Part shown: in pieces, positions 52,993 through 63,196 of the stretch
Position numbering within the stretch: position 1 is the first letter of the stretch
Layout: each line of letters opens with the position of its first letter
Translations under genes and position numbers: made by a program
The notes under the pieces: generated by a model
What the model was told of the DNA's origin: nothing
Database searches by the model: none
The model's input: only the letters and a program-made list of their open reading frames with translations
Source of the DNA: Ascaphus truei
Taxonomy: Eukaryota; Chordata; Amphibia; Anura; Ascaphidae
DNA length: 64,000 nucleotides
Reading direction: 5' to 3'
Assembly (NCBI GenBank): GCA_036426205.1
Contig: CM071570.1
Span: 141,538,563-141,602,562 of the forward strand

Positions 52993-54080
52993 TGTAGCGG
53001 AGTCCTCCCTTCCTTACCTCTGGTTAGTGGGGAATGGTTCCACCGTCTGCCCGGGCTCCAGAGCTCCGCGTGATCGGGAGTGTGGGGACGGCCATTTTTA
53101 GTAATCGCGCATGCGTAATTTGGTGATGCGCGCATGCGCAGTGTGAGGCGGTGGCCATCTTAGGAAGGCACAGAAGACGCAGCGCGAGACTACAAATCCC
53201 AGGATCCCAAGGGGGAGGAAAATATCACGGGGCTGTCCTAGCCAATAGGGCTCAGAGAAAAGGAAGAACAGGATATCCTCTGCACGCAGAAAGCCAGCGC
53301 TTCAGTCCGGAAGGAACCAACAATGAGGACTGACGTATCCAGGGAGTATGTAAGCCCCTGGACTAGGCCAGGACTTGCCCTAAGGCCCCAGTTAGGCCCC
53401 GACACCTACTTAGAGGAGTATTGTAGGAAAGGCCCTAGATAGGGCCTCCCCCTCTTAGAGATCTATCACCTGAACAATTGCGCCATCGGCCAGACGTTCA
53501 CGCAGCGACCTGTGGCCTTTGGACAATACCGCATGTGTCCACCATCTGTAAGGCATGAAGGGATTTATGTTGGAGGCCCCGCTGCGTGGGACCTGATCCA
53601 ACACCATTGCCCAAGTATTCCCCGTCTGGGACATTGACCAGGAAGGTACCACTGTGCACCTACACCTCACCGGGGGGTAGCACTACGTCACGTTTGGGTG
53701 TGGGATTGTTCTGTGGACATCGGGTGCTTAGGTGCCGAGGGCACCCTCAGTACTTTGGGGACTATACCGGGGTGTTGGGTATTGCACGACTGTACTCTAC
53801 TATTGCTGATTTGTATTTGAGTGTGGTATATGCTCTATGCCATTATAGTAAAGCCCAGTTATAAATATAGTGTGGTATTGTTATTAGAGATTATTGATTC
53901 CTATGAGGAATCATCCAGCCTACGCTCGGATCCCTCCTTGGTGGAGGCACTGCCCGCACAGAGAAAGAGCTCACCCCAGGCTCCCAGAGGTGGAGGCTTA
54001 GGCGGCCCTGTGAGCAACAGGTACAGCAGCACGCGTAGTGGCCTGCGTAATTCCCTTCGGCATAGGGAAAGGGGGCTACA
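52993..54080 (+). repeat. Solo LTR of the element 1/2 superfamily
   Basis: TGTAGCGGAG to GGGGGCTACA, 1,088 bp. NRF1-like TGCGCGCATGCGCA (53127-53140), YY1-like GGTGGCCATCTT (53149-53160), AGTAAA (53847-53852), TGGAGGCACTG (53942-53952), CCCCAGGCTCCC and CAGGTACAG. Flanks CCTG and CATG agree in three of four bases, so the target duplication is decayed or the ends are off by a base or two. Confidence 0.82.
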
Positions 54081-54748
54081 CATGTAATAAATATATATAT
54101 AGACTGTATATTTTGAGCCATGTAACTCCTTTCCCATCTTCTATAATCACTTCTCAAATTGCTCATAGATGCAAAGTGCACATACACTGTGGTCACAAAA
54201 AACAGGACTCCTTTTATTTTTAGTCACATCTTGCAAAAAAAATCACAAAATGTTCATGAAAATGTGCGCAATTATAGGTCTGTCACAATAGATTATCACA
54301 TTTAAGAATAATTTGATAATCTAATAAATATTCTTTGGAATTGATGACAGCATGATGACCTCGTCAAGTGCATAGTTCGAAAATGGTGTTTAGCAAAGAA
54401 AATAAATATGTTATAAAATGCTCGAGACAGAACAAGAATTATGGTCTAAAATGCTCACATAAAATATGTTTGCTAGCAAGAATGAGTAAACCAATTTGTT
54501 AAACAACGTATTGTCCAGAAGTGGGAACAGCTGGATCAACGCATTATCGATTATACAATCAGACAATGGTGTTCTCATATTCGGGTGTGTGTTTCAGAAG
54601 AAGGAGGAGATTTTCAACACACACTTGGAACTCACACTTTATATTAATCTTAGTGTTTCAGATTAGATTACAACAGCTTAACACATTTATGAGCTACGAA
54701 GGAAAAACGTCTATTTCTTGTTTTATGAACATGAACCTCCAAGGTAGC
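54081..54748. other. Unannotated stretch
   Basis: No gene or clear repeat recognised. Confidence 0.5.
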
Positions 54749-55345
54749 TGTAGGAGACGAATGCAGAGGTATAACCAGGGAGACATATATTTGGGGAAAA
54801 TAAACCTTGGCTTTTATTCAGCCTGTAGCTTCAAACAATACAGCTTTAAGGTAGCATACAAATAAACAAATGAAACAGTCCTATCCCTTTGTAAGGGTGG
54901 AATCACACTTCACAGTCCCTATCTGCAAGGCTGGGAGGCTAGGCCTCTTGCCAAACTCTGACCCCAAAGTCCAAAGAGGTACCCGGTATCAGGCTGCTCT
55001 TTTCCACAGTCCAGGGTTTGGGTTGTTGTTTCAGGGGTGATTCCTCTGACAAGTTCCAGGGCCCACTGCATCTTGGAATAGAGGGTATGGTTCCCGGGGA
55101 TCTCTCTCTGGCAGCACCCACTTCCTTAGTACGAGAGAGTTCTCCTGCAGTTTAAGCAAGAGGCATTTCTATCTGACTGATGAACCAGATGGAGACTGGC
55201 TAATTGTTTGAACCTGCAATTAATCAGCTCCCTGCTGGACTCATTAGCCAGATACAGGCTTTCTATTTGGAGCCTTAATTTGACAGGGGTTAAGGCCCTG
55301 TCCCATTCCTCCCCCATTTGTGGGTAGCTCGGGGTAGCCACGCCT
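54749..55345 (-). repeat. LTR-like segment, minus strand (tentative)
   Basis: Plus strand begins TGTAGGAGAC. On the minus strand there are AATAAA-type signals (about 54800-54865) and G-rich sequence near 55310. The upstream end is not resolved. Confidence 0.3.
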
Positions 55346-56340
55346 GAACTTTTAATTTAATTTATTTATAGCAGAACTTTCACTTTTCTGTAAGTCTCAC
55401 TTATTTGGCACCAGACAGATTTATTTTAGCATTCTTGGTCTCCTAGACATCCATAGAACCTCACTCATAAAAATGTACATTTTTCCATAAAAAATCCAGA
55501 CCCCCCCAATGATTTTGGTGCTTGGAGGTTGATATCTCTGCTAGAACACGTTCTATTTAAAAACAATCTGTTTCCCCCAATTTTTAACAGACTGTGACAG
55601 CATTGAAAATTCAAGTATAACAATAAAGTTAGTTAGGGGACCCTGTTCACTTTGCTGCATTTCAGTAAATCAGAAATGATTGAAACTGATATTACTGTTA
55701 CTTCATATTGCTGTCTTCATTAATATTACTATGTTCAAAGTTGACAACAAAACATTTGCACATATCTACCCTGCATATCACAAGTAAAAGACCTGATGGG
55801 AAAAAAGCCAACCAGGGCAGCTCAGGAATATTTCAGCTCCATTCATTTCAAGTGGAGTTTCAATCTTTTACACAATCATCATAAGATTCAACTCTAAGAT
55901 CGCTATTCAATATATTGTGAAGGCTGCTAGAGTTTGATATTTTGCTAATTGTGATACATTTTCCATCCATGAAATTGAGTTCCAATACATGACTTCAGCT
56001 CCTGTTTTTTAATTAATGACACATTAGAAAAAACAAAACATACATATTAGTTGATATCAACTTGATCCTCTGGCAGTAAAGGGTTAATAGTTTTAAGGCC
56101 AAAGCAGCCTAAAAAGATTTGATTACCAATATGTTCTTGCCAGAAACAGGGAACACAGAGGGAGAACCTATTCTATATGGGAACTGTGGCCGTATTTCCT
56201 CTTTTCCTGACGTCTCCCATGTTGCAATTGTCCCAGCCAGAGCATGATTTCAGAACCTATGATGCCGTTCCCCCAGCCCCTAACACCAAAACACACCCAT
56301 AAATAAAACATACACAAACGGTCTGGAGGTTCAACGACCA
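55346..56340. other. Unannotated AT-rich stretch
   Basis: No gene or repeat recognised. Confidence 0.5.
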
Positions 56341-56362
56341 CAGCTTTTATTAAATACAGAAA

Positions 56363-57070
56363 ATGGCTAACCCTCCCAAAGTGCTCCACCCACTGGTAAT
56401 GACAATGGTGCTCAACCATTACCCACAAACTTTTCAAGCCAGGCACTGGCACATCTTGGAAAACGACAAAAGGATTGGGAAAACCTTCACCAAACCACCA
56501 TTATTCTGTTACTGCAGGGGCCGAAACATAGGTGACCTATTGACACAGGCAGATCCGGTATCCAAGTATGCCAGCCCTACGAATTGGCTCTCCAAAACTC
56601 CCGGTGTACACAAATGTCATGGCTGTATAAACTGTCAACACATGATATTGGGGAAAAGCTTTGTCCATCCACACAGTTGAAAAGCCATTAAAATAAAGGA
56701 TTACATGAACTGTGAGAGTAAATTCGTTGTATACATCATCCGGTGTCCATGTGACCTGTATTATATTGGTAAAACCACACGTATATTGAAGGAGCGTATG
56801 AGCTTGCACCGCTCCTCCATCAGGAAGGCATTACTTGACAGTACGAATAATGAGGATCTCAAACTGCAACCGGTAGCGAGACATTTTAAAGATCATAAGC
56901 ATAGCTTGGCAACGCTACGATGCATGCCCATCATGCAAGCACATGCTGGCCCCCGTGGAGGAGACAGGGGCAAATTGCTGTTACAACTTGAAACTCGCAT
57001 GATTTTTGAACTGAACACAATGGCTCCACGTGGACTAAATGAAGATTTCAAATTAGGATGTTTTTTGTGA
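56363..57070 (+). pseudogene. PLE polyprotein C-terminus with GIY-YIG domain, one stop
   Basis: Endonuclease part of a Penelope-like element. In one frame throughout: RHWHILENDKRIGKTF, CYCRGRNIGDLL, the cysteine cluster KCHGCINC (about 56612-56635), a single TGA at 56678-56680, then FVVYIIRCPCDLYYIGKT (residues 7-24 counted from 56705), an arginine-containing ERM helix, a conserved LQPVARHF, the ETRMIFEL glutamate motif, and the family tail APRGLNEDFKLGCFL. GIY, YIG, Arg and Glu positions are all present, so this copy is much better preserved than the one at 3190. The reverse transcriptase is missing; the element is 5'-truncated around 56365. Confidence 0.88.
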
Positions 57071-57965
57071 TTGCATCTTTTGAATTTTTGTTCTGTGTCC
57101 TTTTCTCTTCATTAATGCATAGATGCTCATAATTAGGTTTCCATTGCCAGGACTTTGCATTATTGTTCCCCAATGGTGCAGTACTGAATATTAATATTTA
57201 ACCAGTATGCCATTTACAATTGCCTAATTTATATGCATGTTTTTGCTCTACCTCCTCCTTTCCCTTGTTATCCCTCCCTCCCCTTGCCCTCCCTCCCCTT
57301 GCCATCTAAACAGTCACCCTCAGCTCTGGAAATTGTTTTTATTCCCCTTATGTGTTGATTCACTTGTTCCTTCACTGTCATTTTCTTTAGGGAGCTGCCA
57401 CACTGATGCAATTGACACTGAATGGGGTACCAGATCGGTGTGATGTTCTGGTGCTGTCACAGAGCCTTGCACATGCACAACTTTACTTTGAGCTGACTTC
57501 CCAGGACTTTATGACGCCACACATGTGTTTCCTAGCAACATTGGACGCTAGAATTTTTTTGTCCACCGGGGGAGCCTGTACTCATCTGCACATGTGCGAT
57601 AGCATACATTGCTTTGTCTCCTGATTTCCAAGATGGCCGCTGTGCTACCTCATACACTGATTGCACTCGTGGAGCTCCAGGATTGTACAATTAGCTGCCT
57701 CTAATTGTCCTCACATGGTGAACTATGGGGTATATATGTTCTCTGGGTGTCATTGTCTGGTAGCACCCCCCTGAGGAAGGTCCTGCCAGGACCGAAACAT
57801 TGGGTTTATAGTGTGCTGTTTTGTCACTGCTAATACATGTCTTTTTGCTATATCTGAGTGTTGCTGCTTTTGTGCCTTCTCTTATGGGAAGACAGGGTTT
57901 CTCAACTGATTTCTATGGAGCATGCACCTTGACTTTACATGTGTTGCTTGGAGTGCTTTCTGTTG
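56365..57965 (+). mobile_element. Second Penelope-like element, 5'-truncated
   Basis: Coding end (56363-57070), then a 3' region with pyrimidine-rich sequence and a hammerhead-like structure at 57765-57812. It ends before the (TA)n tract at 57974. Same orientation and layout as the PLE at 3151-4666. Confidence 0.8.
57765..57812 (+). ncRNA. Hammerhead-like motif of the second PLE
   Basis: CTGAGGA core (57771-57777), perfect 6-bp stem II GGTCCT/AGGACC (57779-57784, 57788-57793) and GAAA (57794-57797). The following CATTGGG does not give a clean stem III plus NTH triplet, so cleavage is doubtful. Confidence 0.55.
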
Positions 57966-57972
57966 TTTTTTG

Positions 57973-57973
<1 letters not shown>

Positions 57974-58010
<37 letters not shown>
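57974..58010. repeat. (TA)n tract
   Basis: TA repeat directly before the solo LTR. Confidence 0.95.
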
Positions 58011-58013
<3 letters not shown>

Positions 58014-58658
58014 GACAGAGTCACTAACTCAGTAGGCTGGAATAGTGAATGGAGAGACGCTGAAGCCAGTTCACCGAGTGTTAATCTCCTCAGACAGAGA
58101 AAGCACACCTGCAGCCTCATTAAACAGGGGCTGAACTATCAGTGAAACAAGTGCTTTAAAAAGCAGGAAGTTGCTCACACAAGGTGAGCTTGTTTTTCCA
58201 CGTGAGGGTGGAGAGACCTCTCCCGGCTGGGAAGCCGTTGCTGTTGCTCTGGTCCCCCAGTCCTGCGAGGAGCTAGGCTGCTGGGACCAGCTGGGACCCC
58301 AACCCAGGATAAAGATCAAGATCGCTGCGAGGCTGGACATAGCCTGCTCCCCGGAACCGTGTTCCTGTTTGGTACTGGAGCGGCAAAACAGATAAGACTT
58401 TATTCTTATACGTATCGTTATCCTTTGTGTAGCATGTTTTGGGCATGACCAGGTTAGCTGGCTGTCCTGTTAGTAAGGGCTCAAGAAGTGAGTTAGTGTC
58501 CCTAACGGGACTAGGCTTTAATTTTCAAGAAAGTAGTTTCTTAAAGGGACAGTGCACCCGTACTTTATTTTTGGTTGTGGCTAATAAACCACTATAATTT
58601 AACGTTTCCCACCGTGTCTAGCGTCTTACTGACCCCGCCGCGAGGCCGTCCTGCCACA
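58011..58658 (+). repeat. Solo LTR of a different family (648 bp)
   Basis: TGTGACAGAG to CTGCCACA, between TA repeats. Contains CTTTAAAAAGC (TATA-like, about 58151) and AATAAA (58583). TA-rich flanks prevent an exact target-duplication call. Confidence 0.7.
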
Positions 58659-58679
58659 TTATATATATATATATATACA

Positions 58680-58814
58680 CAGTGTTCGACAAACCTATAC
58701 ATTTGCACGCCCCGGGCGAGTGGATTTAACATCGTGGCGAGCTCCTATTGGCCCAAGCAGCACACGTGTGGTACTAGGTGGCGAGTAGATTTTTTGGTGA
58801 TTTGTCGACCACTG
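58680..58814. mobile_element. hAT-type MITE, 135 bp
   Basis: Ends CAGTGTTCGACAAA and, inverted, CAGTGGTCGACAAA; perfect 8-bp duplication TATATACA (58672-58679 and 58815-58822). Confidence 0.85.
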
Positions 58815-58920
58815 TATATACATATACATGTAGAGGTATCAGTACCTTGTTAGCCGAGCTGCAATAATCAAAAAATAAATAGATGATACCGTTCTGTGGC
58901 TAACGAAATGCTTTTATTTG

Positions 58921-58962
58921 TGCGAGCTTTCGAGATACACTGATCTCTTCTTCCGGCGCTGT
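58921..58962 (-). ncRNA. Degenerate hammerhead-like motif
   Basis: Minus strand: GGAAGAAGA in place of CTGANGA, stem II GAGAT/ATCTC, GAAA (58931-58928), then GCTCGC. It is followed by AATAAAAGCATTTCGTTAGC, a terminal layout I associate with vertebrate PLEs. Confidence 0.4.
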
Positions 58963-58971
58963 TACAATGAA

Positions 58972-58972
<1 letters not shown>

Positions 58973-59003
<31 letters not shown>
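58973..59003. repeat. (TA)n tract
   Basis: Pure TA repeat. Confidence 0.95.
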
Positions 59004-59004
<1 letters not shown>

Positions 59005-59007
<3 letters not shown>

Positions 59008-59929
59008 TTTTTTTATACAAGAAAGAACAGAAATAGGAGTAGCGCCTTTTGTGCCAATATGGCCAAAGAATACTCTGGTAATATCTGGCTATGGGATAGC
59101 TATACTGACCAATAGATACCTGGAGTGGATAGTGTACCATACAGCAGCGTACTAAAAATATGATATAACATACACCAATAACTATAAATAATCAAATGTA
59201 AATATAAATATAACACACAAAAATATATAAAATTATACTTAATGAAAATATGAATGTAGAATGAAAAGTGAAACAGTCCACAAAACTCAATACCTGGTTT
59301 AAAGGACCACCAGTCCCACAAAGATATCTGCAAAAAAAACAAAAGAGAAACGGGTGCACTCCTAGTGTATTAAAGTATAAAAGTAGTTTATATGACTGTA
59401 AAATATAAAAAAACGCACTCACAAACAGGTGTAATAAAAGCATGTATGAGTTAATACTCAATCGCCATGGTATTGCGTGGGTACCAACCAGAATCTTGTC
59501 AGATGGTATGATGATTCCTATGCTGCATACAATGGACCTGAAGGGGTGTCTTAACGATCTGGATACCGGACGGGTTGAACACTGTGTGTCCCACAGGAGT
59601 ATTAGCTCCAGCTGCATCTCCTGGTATTGGCAGCTTCAGTCCACAGACCAGCCCGCAGCTCACAATATGGAACCGGAACAACACCCCACCCTCCGCAGTG
59701 AGCAGAGCTCCGGTAATACCTCCCGGTCACGGCAGCTCCAATCCACAGAACAGTCCACTGCTCACAGCTTGGGTCCGGAATAGCAACCAACCCTCCGCAG
59801 TCCAAGAATAAGGTAACAACACTCTAAGTTTGCCTTGCAATAAAATCAGTTGCTGCAATCGCCGCTCCAAGAAACGCCCTACACGTTTCGTCACAAGTGA
59901 CTTCGTCAGGGGTCGAAGTATGCTGTTCC
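59005..59929 (-). mobile_element. Putative hammerhead-bearing non-autonomous element
   Basis: Ends on the right with a hammerhead core (59872-59925), as the insertion in gag does. The body is AT-rich and non-coding. It appears to lie in or next to an LTR fragment (59940-60228). Its left end is not defined. Confidence 0.4.
59872..59925 (-). ncRNA. Hammerhead ribozyme candidate
   Basis: Minus strand: CTGACGA (59909-59903), perfect stem II GTCAC/GTGAC with a 2-base loop, GAAA (59889-59886), a C-GT-G stem III and GTA as triplet. CCC before the core and GGG after the triplet can start stem I. All core bases fit the CTGANGA/GAAA/NTH rule. Confidence 0.62.
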
Positions 59930-59939
59930 ATCTGCCAGT

Positions 59940-60228
59940 GTACTAAATAAAGTGATCCTATTCAAAGATATCTTCCTGCCTGAGACTACAATCTATCAGG
60001 GGGAAGGGAAGTAAGTTCTCCTGCAGGGATTGTCTCCACATCCATGGGGCCTGCATGAGATGGAGGCGCTGTTACCATGAGTACGAATCAGTTATTACCC
60101 CAGAAGCCTGTCCTGTTCTCCTCCACAACACAGCAGAAGACTCAGACCTACTGTAAGCCAGCAAGTATGCACCACACCACACCGTGTAATGGAGAAATCT
60201 CCCAGAGAGTGGGGTAAACACTGTCACA
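59940..60228 (+). repeat. U5 fragment of the element 1/2 LTR superfamily
   Basis: TGGAGGCGCTG (60061-60071), ATTACCCCAGAAGCC, GACTCAGACCTACTGTAAGC and TGCACCACACCACACC follow the order of the U5 in element 1. Ends near CACTGTCACA. Confidence 0.6.
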
Positions 60229-60965
60229 GTTTGAAACCCAAGCCTACATTTTAGTTCATAGATAGACTGTTAAGGTATTCCAGTTACAGTATAAAGGCAG
60301 GTTGGATAATCTTCATTGTTTATTATTCCTACTGTATATCACATTTCATATATCTCTCAATAATAAAAGTGTTCTTAATATTATACAAAATATAGTCACC
60401 ATTTTGTGATTTTTTTCCCCCTCCAAATAAAACTTTACACAAAATTCTTCAGTGCACCTTAAAAGTAGAGCTAGGTCGCCAATGACCTTGAAAAATATAA
60501 ATTGGAGTTCAGCTCTGTGAGCTGTCAAATTGAGCACTTTCAGTTCAATGGTAAGGTATTTACTCGCATAATAGGAGCAAAATGAGAGTTAACTGTAATG
60601 TCTTAGAATACAGTGTGTAGCATTAACTGTATTGAAAGCCATGTTTATTCCATAATGATTACCAAAGGTTCACATGCTGGCACTATTGTGTTGTAAATAT
60701 ATTAATTGCTTCACTTTTCAGGAGGGAAAAGCACACCATAGTCAGCTGCAGAATTGGGTGGTGGATGTCCTATTGTGTGCTTAAAATCAGGCCATTAAGA
60801 AAAACTATATTCCTGTGTACTGTGATTCAATGATTTAAGAAGCTCACATGGTGTGTAATAACACCTACCTAGCAAAACAATAAAAAAATGTTTAAGTTCA
60901 AATTATGTCAAAATAAGATAGAGTAAAACACATTTACAGAGTTGTATTTCTTATTACAATAGTGT
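60229..60965. other. Unannotated AT-rich stretch
   Basis: No gene or repeat recognised. Confidence 0.5.
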
Positions 60966-61085
60966 ATGTAGCACTTCTCTCCCCCTCCCTCCCCCGCCCC
61001 CCAGAGATTTACCCAGGCTACAGTCCTGTATGGTGCTCAGTACCTGTTTGACTCAGGAGATGATGAGTGTTCCGCGATGACATGG
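60966..61085 (-). repeat. LTR end fragment, minus strand
   Basis: Plus strand TGTAGCACTTCTCTCCCCCT and GGTGCTCAGTACCTGTTTGA follow the start of the inverted solo LTR at 36272 (TGTAGCCCTGTTTCTCTCCC). Only about 100 bp remain. Confidence 0.5.
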
Positions 61086-61129
61086 GGAGAAAGGTAGGTG
61101 TTAGGAATCTGATTTCTCAGCGACGCCCC

Positions 61130-61310
61130 TGCACAATGACCCCCCTGCACCTCCAATGACCCGCCCCTGTACCTCCAATGACCCCCCTGCACCTCCAATG
61201 AACCCCCCCCACACCTCCAATGACCACCCCCCCTGCACCTCCAATGACCACCCCCCCTGCACCTCCAATGACTGCCCCCCCCTGCACCTCCAATGACCCC
61301 CCCCCTGCAC
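61130..61310 (+). repeat. ~22-bp minisatellite
   Basis: CTGCACCTCCAATGACC repeated about eight times with variable C-runs. Confidence 0.92.
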
Positions 61311-61394
61311 CGCGCGCTCTAGCAGGCAGAAGGCACGGAATTGCCTCAATGCTATAGCACGCTGCTGCCCTGCAGTTCTCTGAGCGGGCTCGTC

Positions 61395-61625
61395 GGGAAG
61401 GGGGGAGAGCGGACTCATCGAGGAGCGGGGTCTCGTGGGGGAAAGGGAGAGGGGTCTCGTGGAGGAACGGGAAAGGGGTCTCATGGGGGAACGGGAGAGA
61501 GGTCTCATGGGGGAACGGGAGAGGGGTCTCGTGGGGGAACTGGAGAGCGAACTCGGGAGGGAGGGAGGGGGAGAGCGAACTTGGGAGGGAGGGGGAGAGC
61601 GAACTCGGGAGGGAGGGGGAGAGCA
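61395..61625 (+). repeat. ~30-bp G-rich minisatellite
   Basis: GGGGGAACGGGAGAGGGGTC and TCGTG/TCATG variants, then a GGGAGGGAGGGGGAGAGCGA subtype. The Ser/Arg/Pro frames here are artefacts. Confidence 0.9.
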
Positions 61626-61689
61626 GAAAGCTGCCGCGGGTCGCACAGTGAGTGCAGGCGGGCCGCGTGTTGTGCAGGCCTGGCCTAGA

Positions 61690-62121
61690 ATATTCAGAAC
61701 ATGACTATGATCACATCATGTCAGCAAGTGACTGAATGAGAGATATGTTTTGTCACACAATATTTTTCTTATTTATAAATTCACTGGTGTGTTGGCTTAT
61801 TATATCTTCCTATTCAAATTTAGGAGAGACATTAAACATGGTTATTTTAATATTACATTTTATTCTCATCACTGCTCTGCAATGTAATGAGTTGCTGATC
61901 CCTCTCACAGTAAATGGCTTAAAACATAACATAATAATGATATAACTAGCAATAATTATGGTGTCTCTTCTTAACTTTAATATAGAAGAATGTGCACAAA
62001 ATATAGGATGTAGATTCACAACCCCAGGATTAAACAGGAACTCGCCAGAAATAGAAAAATATAAAATGTAGCCTTTAATAAATCATGGTTAAAATACAAA
62101 AAAACAGACGTACAAAAAAAG
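61690..62121. other. Unannotated AT-rich stretch
   Basis: No gene recognised; the last 100 bases (CCTTTAATAAATCATGG) look like the A/T-rich part of a PLE-type end. Confidence 0.45.
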
Positions 62122-62166
62122 AGATACCACGTGTTTTGCACCAATGGAGCTTTTTCAAGGAGGGAT
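62122..62166 (-). ncRNA. Degenerate hammerhead-like motif
   Basis: Minus strand: CTTGAAAAAGC, a GC-CCA/TGG-GC stem, CAAAAC in place of GAAAC and ACGTGG. Layout as in PLE ends, core damaged. Confidence 0.35.
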
Positions 62167-62201
62167 CCCAAATGAAATTGAGACGTTTGATAAACCCTCA
62201 T

Positions 62202-63196
62202 TGTGACGGGGAGGAAAGGGTTAATACCCGATTTGCCATGCATTACTGTTGTTGCCCTGTCCCCGCCATTTTTATTCCCCATGTGCAGGCCATTCCCTGT
62301 CTGCGAGGGTAAAAGACCAGATGCATTGCTTGCCATACCCTCTAACCAACACATGATAGAAGATCTTAAATGTGAGGCAGGAGGTATTTTTTTGTAAGTC
62401 TAAGCAGGAATTACTTGGACATCCAGCTGTGATATGGGTGAATGAGCTTCGGTATTTTTATGACCAAGCCTGAAAGGGTTGTAATTATTTTTATGATGGA
62501 GCCTCAAAAGGCTCCCACAGATTTAGAGTCCCCCTCTCTAAAAGAGTGTCAATTATGACAATACCAGAGGCCCATAATGTATACAATACTGGCATACTGA
62601 TGCACAGCAGATGTCAGGCTAGTGACACCACTAAGTCAGAGTGGCCCCAAGAAATGGGTGTAGCCCAGGTATGCTAAGTGGCATTGGCGTCAACCTGACC
62701 CATGCGCCCTGCCCACCGGACAGTCCTTTTGACCGGTCTTATGAACTGTGGGCCACTTGGCTATTCGTGGGTTTTTTTGTTCCCACGAGGGGATTGGATC
62801 CACATGTTAAAGATAGCTTTGACCAGTCTATAACTGTGGCTTCCCAGGTATTTCCCAGTGTGATTCCTGAATTTTAATCCATGATGTAAAGATGCAAGAC
62901 TTTGTTACAGTACAGCAGCAACCAGTCCAGGAGTGAAGGGGTTAACAACCACATAACCACAAGACTTTTAAAACCAAGGCTGCATTTTTTGCACTTGCAA
63001 GCAAAGGACCATTTCTTTCGTTCCAAGGACAATTTATTTCGTTTCCTGATCCCAGTGAGTGTGTTTTAAGTGTATTCTGCAGATGTCATGTGTTTGTCTA
63101 TTAAGGAAATAAATCACAATTTATTTTGCAACTTGTTCTGTTCAATCAAGTTCCAGAAATATAAATGTGTTGATAAAAGTTGATGTCATCGTGACA
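62202..63196 (+). repeat. Solo LTR (995 bp) with 5-bp target duplication
   Basis: TGTGACGGGG to ATCGTGACA, flanked by perfect CTCAT (62197-62201 and 63197-63201). Contains GGAAATAAATCAC (polyadenylation-type AATAAA) near its end. Its last 150 bp resemble the LTR-like end inside the duplication (17900-18146). It inserted in a PLE-like sequence. Confidence 0.85.

Noticed and set aside
61101..61704. Overlapping frames (up to 181 codons) on both strands
   Set aside because: Produced by two G/C-rich minisatellites.
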